Shown: in pieces, positions 15,140 to 16,833 of the stretch | Layout of the letters: each line of letters starts with the position of its first letter | Numbering within the stretch: position 1 is the first letter of the stretch | Origin: JBCBKZ01 sp039026975 | GTDB lineage: Bacteria; Bacteroidota; Bacteroidia; J057 | Direction of reading: 5' to 3' | Length of the DNA: 16,833 nt | NCBI GenBank assembly: GCA_039026975.1 | Contig: JBCCLI010000107.1 | Location: forward strand, 1 to 16,833 | Notes under the pieces: generated by a model | Databases searched by the model: none | Seen by the model: only the letters and a program-made list of their open reading frames with translations | Told to the model about the DNA's origin: nothing | Translations under genes and position numbers: made by a program

Positions 15140-16474
15140 TTAGTCCATATTCTTGATGATCTCATCCCCGAATTCAGAGCACTTCAGCTTGGTAGCTCCT
15201 TCCATCAAACGGTGGAAGTCATAGGTAACTCTTTTGCTGGAGATAGCGGCTTCTATGCCTTTGGTGATCAGGTCCGCAGCCTCCTGCCATCCCATATGTT
15301 CTAGCATGAGTACACCAGATAGAATCACTGAAGAAGGATTCACCATATCTTTTCCTGCGTACTTAGGCGCAGTACCATGGGTAGCTTCAAATAAGGCATG
15401 CCCCGTATCATAGTTGATATTGGCTCCGGGGGCTATCCCGATCCCTCCTACCTGGGCAGCTAATGCATCAGAAAGGTAATCCCCATTCAGGTTGAGGGTA
15501 GCTATAACATCAAACTCCTTAGGACGAGTCAGTACCTGCTGGAGGGCTATGTCAGCAATGGCATCTTTGACCAGGATTTTTCCAGCAGCCATAGCAGCAT
15601 CTTGCTCAGTATTGGCAGCTTCTTTTCCTTTTTCAGCAGCCGTTCTGTCATACTGCGCCCATGTGTATACGTGATCACCAAACTCCCGCTCAGCCAACTC
15701 ATAGGCCCAATCGCGGAAAGCTCCTTCTGTGAACTTCATAATGTTCCCTTTGTGGACTATGGTTACTGACTTGCGCTTGTGAGTGATGGCATACTGGATG
15801 GCAGCTCTTACAATACGCTCTGTTCCATGACGAGAGACAGGCTTTATTCCCAGTCCTACTTCTACCGCAGCACCTCCTCCAGCACCATTTCTCAGAGCTA
15901 CATCAGCAGCTACTTTCTCAGATGTTCCAAAACGAATTTTATTGAAATCCTCTGGGAATTCAGCAGCCAGAAACTTCAGCAGCTTTTCAGACTTTTCAGT
16001 GCCACCCCTAGCTTCTATCCCTGCGTAAATGTCTTCTGTATTCTCACGGAAGATCACCATGTCTACCAGCTCTGGCGTTCTTACGGGTGAAGGCGTTCCG
16101 TCAAAATATCTTACTGGGCGTAAACAGGTAAATAGGTCTAGTCTCTGACGTAGGGCTACATTTAGCGATCTTATCCCTCCGCCTACAGGGGTAGTCAATG
16201 GTCCTTTGATGGCTACCAGGTATTCACGGATACCGTCTACTGTGGCAGCAGGTAGCCATTCTCCGGTAGCATTAAAGGCTTTCTCTCCAGCTAGTACTTC
16301 CAGCCATTCTATTTTCTTACTTCCCCCGTATGCTTTCTCTACTGCGGCGTCAAATACTCTTTCTGAGGCATGCCAGATGTCTGGCCCTATGCCGTCTCCA
16401 ATGATAAAAGGAATAATGGGATTTTCTGGGACATTAAGTTTCCCATTTTGTATTGTGATAGCTGATCCTGCCAT
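15140..16474 (-). CDS. icd: NADP-dependent isocitrate dehydrogenase
   Basis: Oxidative decarboxylation of isocitrate to 2-oxoglutarate with reduction of NADP+, a TCA-cycle step in the cytosol (EC 1.1.1.42). The 444 residues align by eye with the E. coli-type homodimeric enzyme: IIGDGIGPDIW, IRSLNVALRQ (Ser103 at the position of the E. coli phospho-serine 113), LRPVRYFDGTPSPV, FRENTEDIYAGIE, HKGNIMKFTEGAF, ATHGTAPKYAG and YDFHRLMEGATKLKCSEFGDEII. Residues Lys371, Tyr372, Val378, Tyr418 and Arg422 correspond to the NADP-binding set of E. coli (344, 345, 351, 391, 395), supporting NADP over NAD. It is somewhat longer than the E. coli protein (416), with an insertion after the GIEARGG segment (about residue 155-210: EKLLKFLAAEFPED and the glycine/alanine-rich RNGAGGGAAVE). 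It has its own promoter and terminator and is not part of the sugar locus. Confidence 0.96.
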   Translation of the reverse strand: MAGSAITIQNGKLNVPENPIIPFIIGDGIGPDIWHASERVFDAAVEKAYGGSKKIEWLEVLAGEKAFNATGEWLPAATVDGIREYLVAIKGPLTTPVGGGIRSLNVALRQRLDLFTCLRPVRYFDGTPSPVRTPELVDMVIFRENTEDIYAGIEARGGTEKSEKLLKFLAAEFPEDFNKIRFGTSEKVAADVALRNGAGGGAAVEVGLGIKPVSRHGTERIVRAAIQYAITHKRKSVTIVHKGNIMKFTEGAFRDWAYELAEREFGDHVYTWAQYDRTAAEKGKEAANTEQDAAMAAGKILVKDAIADIALQQVLTRPKEFDVIATLNLNGDYLSDALAAQVGGIGIAPGANINYDTGHALFEATHGTAPKYAGKDMVNPSSVILSGVLMLEHMGWQEAADLITKGIEAAISSKRVTYDFHRLMEGATKLKCSEFGDEIIKNMD

Positions 16475-16511
16475 AATGATATTGAGGTTTATTGCTTGTG
16501 TTGTAATGGTT

Positions 16512-16649
16512 AATCAGCGCCAAAGGTAGCTTTTTTTAGCTTAAATTTTCAGGAGGGAAAAAGGGAATATATACTTTTCTTAATATTTAAGCTTTCAGGG
16601 ACTCAATTTTATGAGAATCCATTAGCAAAAAGCTATTTAGACGCTGATT
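16512..16649. repeat. imperfect long inverted repeat overlapping the icd promoter
   Basis: The outer arms (16512-16535 and 16627-16649) match at about 20 of 24 positions: AATCAGCG/CGCTGATT (16512-16519 and 16642-16649), a 6-7 nt variable part, then TAGCTTTTT/AAAAAGCTA (16527-16535 and 16627-16635). A third pair, AGCTTAAAT/ATTTAAGCT (16538-16546 and 16585-16593), nests inside. It could be a miniature element, a duplicated divergent promoter or a structured leader. Confidence 0.5.
16521..16528 (-). promoter_or_regulatory. icd: -7 promoter element of icd
   Basis: The minus strand reads TACCTTTG, a full match to the Bacteroidota TAnnTTTG element. The predicted leader is about 40 nt, close to that inferred for the HTCS gene. 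No clear TTTG is seen about 19-21 nt upstream, where an A-rich tract and the inverted repeat lie instead. Confidence 0.55.
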
Positions 16650-16779
16650 TTCACCCCCATTTTTGGTAGCAAATACCCCTCTTTACTTTATGACAATTAA
16701 CTTTGGTAGTACTATAATTTTCTGGTTATTATCCATGAAATGAAGTATTTAATTATCCTTGTCTTAGGATGAGCTGTTA

Positions 16780-16801
16780 GGTTCAGATCATGATCTGAAC
16801 C
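16780..16801. repeat. perfect 22-bp palindrome
   Basis: GGTTCAGATCA (16780-16790) is followed directly by its exact reverse complement TGATCTGAACC (16791-16801) with no spacer. TGT/ACA just outside could extend a hairpin with a small bulge. No T tract follows on either strand, so it is not a standard terminator. A dimeric repressor operator for a gene beyond the right edge, or a dispersed repeat, are the main possibilities. Confidence 0.6.
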
Positions 16802-16833
16802 GACAATCTTTGATGCAAGGAAATGGCTTACAG

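Larger units (their letters stand above)
16475..16833. other. intergenic region upstream of icd
   Basis: No gene of useful length is seen up to the right edge. It holds the icd promoter, a long imperfect inverted repeat (16512-16649) and a perfect palindrome (16780-16801), annotated separately. An ATG at 16740 opens only ten codons (MKYLIILVLG, stop at 16770-16772). A gene starting beyond the right edge cannot be excluded. Confidence 0.5.

Noticed and set aside
16740..16772. Ten-codon ORF encoding MKYLIILVLG
   Set aside because: It resembles the start of a signal peptide, but is too short to separate from chance and has no continuing frame after the stop.
1..16833. CRISPR arrays, insertion sequences, phage genes
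   Set aside because: No regularly spaced repeats, transposase or integrase motifs, or phage structural genes were seen on either strand.

Overview
The window looks like a piece of chromosome from a free-living, polysaccharide-degrading member of the Bacteroidota, most likely the Cytophagales. The clues are a hybrid two-component system (HTCS) regulator fused to beta-propellers, a carboxypeptidase-regulatory-like/TonB receptor, a type IX secretion (T9SS) C-terminal sorting domain, lipoprotein-type glycosidases, promoters of the Bacteroidota TAnnTTTG type, and near absence of strong Shine-Dalgarno sites. The genus assignment is inference; no rRNA or other taxonomic marker is present.

Layout, left to right. 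(1) 1-755, plus strand: the 3' part of an SDR dehydrogenase of the gluconate 5-dehydrogenase/KduD type, cut by the window edge. (2) 756-1039: a convergent intergenic region rich in small dyads, including a plausible terminator for the leftward operon. (3) 1040-10324, minus strand: a tight five-gene operon read right to left: TonB-dependent receptor, secreted right-handed beta-helix protein with a T9SS tail, GH88 unsaturated glucuronyl hydrolase lipoprotein, GH2 glycosidase, and a DUF4861 lipoprotein. Gaps are only about 16-36 nt. (4) 10459-14559, minus strand: a complete HTCS regulator, with a 134-nt gap to the receptor gene that carries dyad and direct repeats suited to an operator. (5) 14560-15139: intergenic, with the HTCS promoter, a repeat-like stretch and the icd terminator. 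(6) 15140-16474, minus strand: NADP-dependent isocitrate dehydrogenase, a housekeeping gene marking the edge of the locus. (7) 16475-16833: intergenic, with the icd promoter, an imperfect long inverted repeat and a perfect 22-bp palindrome.

How it fits together (inference): this is a compact polysaccharide utilization locus without a SusC/SusD pair in the window. The HTCS would sense an oligosaccharide in the periplasm and activate the receptor operon. The beta-helix protein would be exported by T9SS and cut a uronic-acid-containing polymer outside the cell. The TonB receptor would import the products, GH88 would remove the unsaturated uronate left by a lyase, GH2 would trim a side or backbone sugar, and the SDR would reduce the uronate-derived 2,5-diketo sugar towards KDG. 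GH88 implies a polysaccharide lyase, but no recognisable lyase is present. The unassigned beta-helix protein is therefore the best candidate for a novel one, and is the most interesting object in the window.
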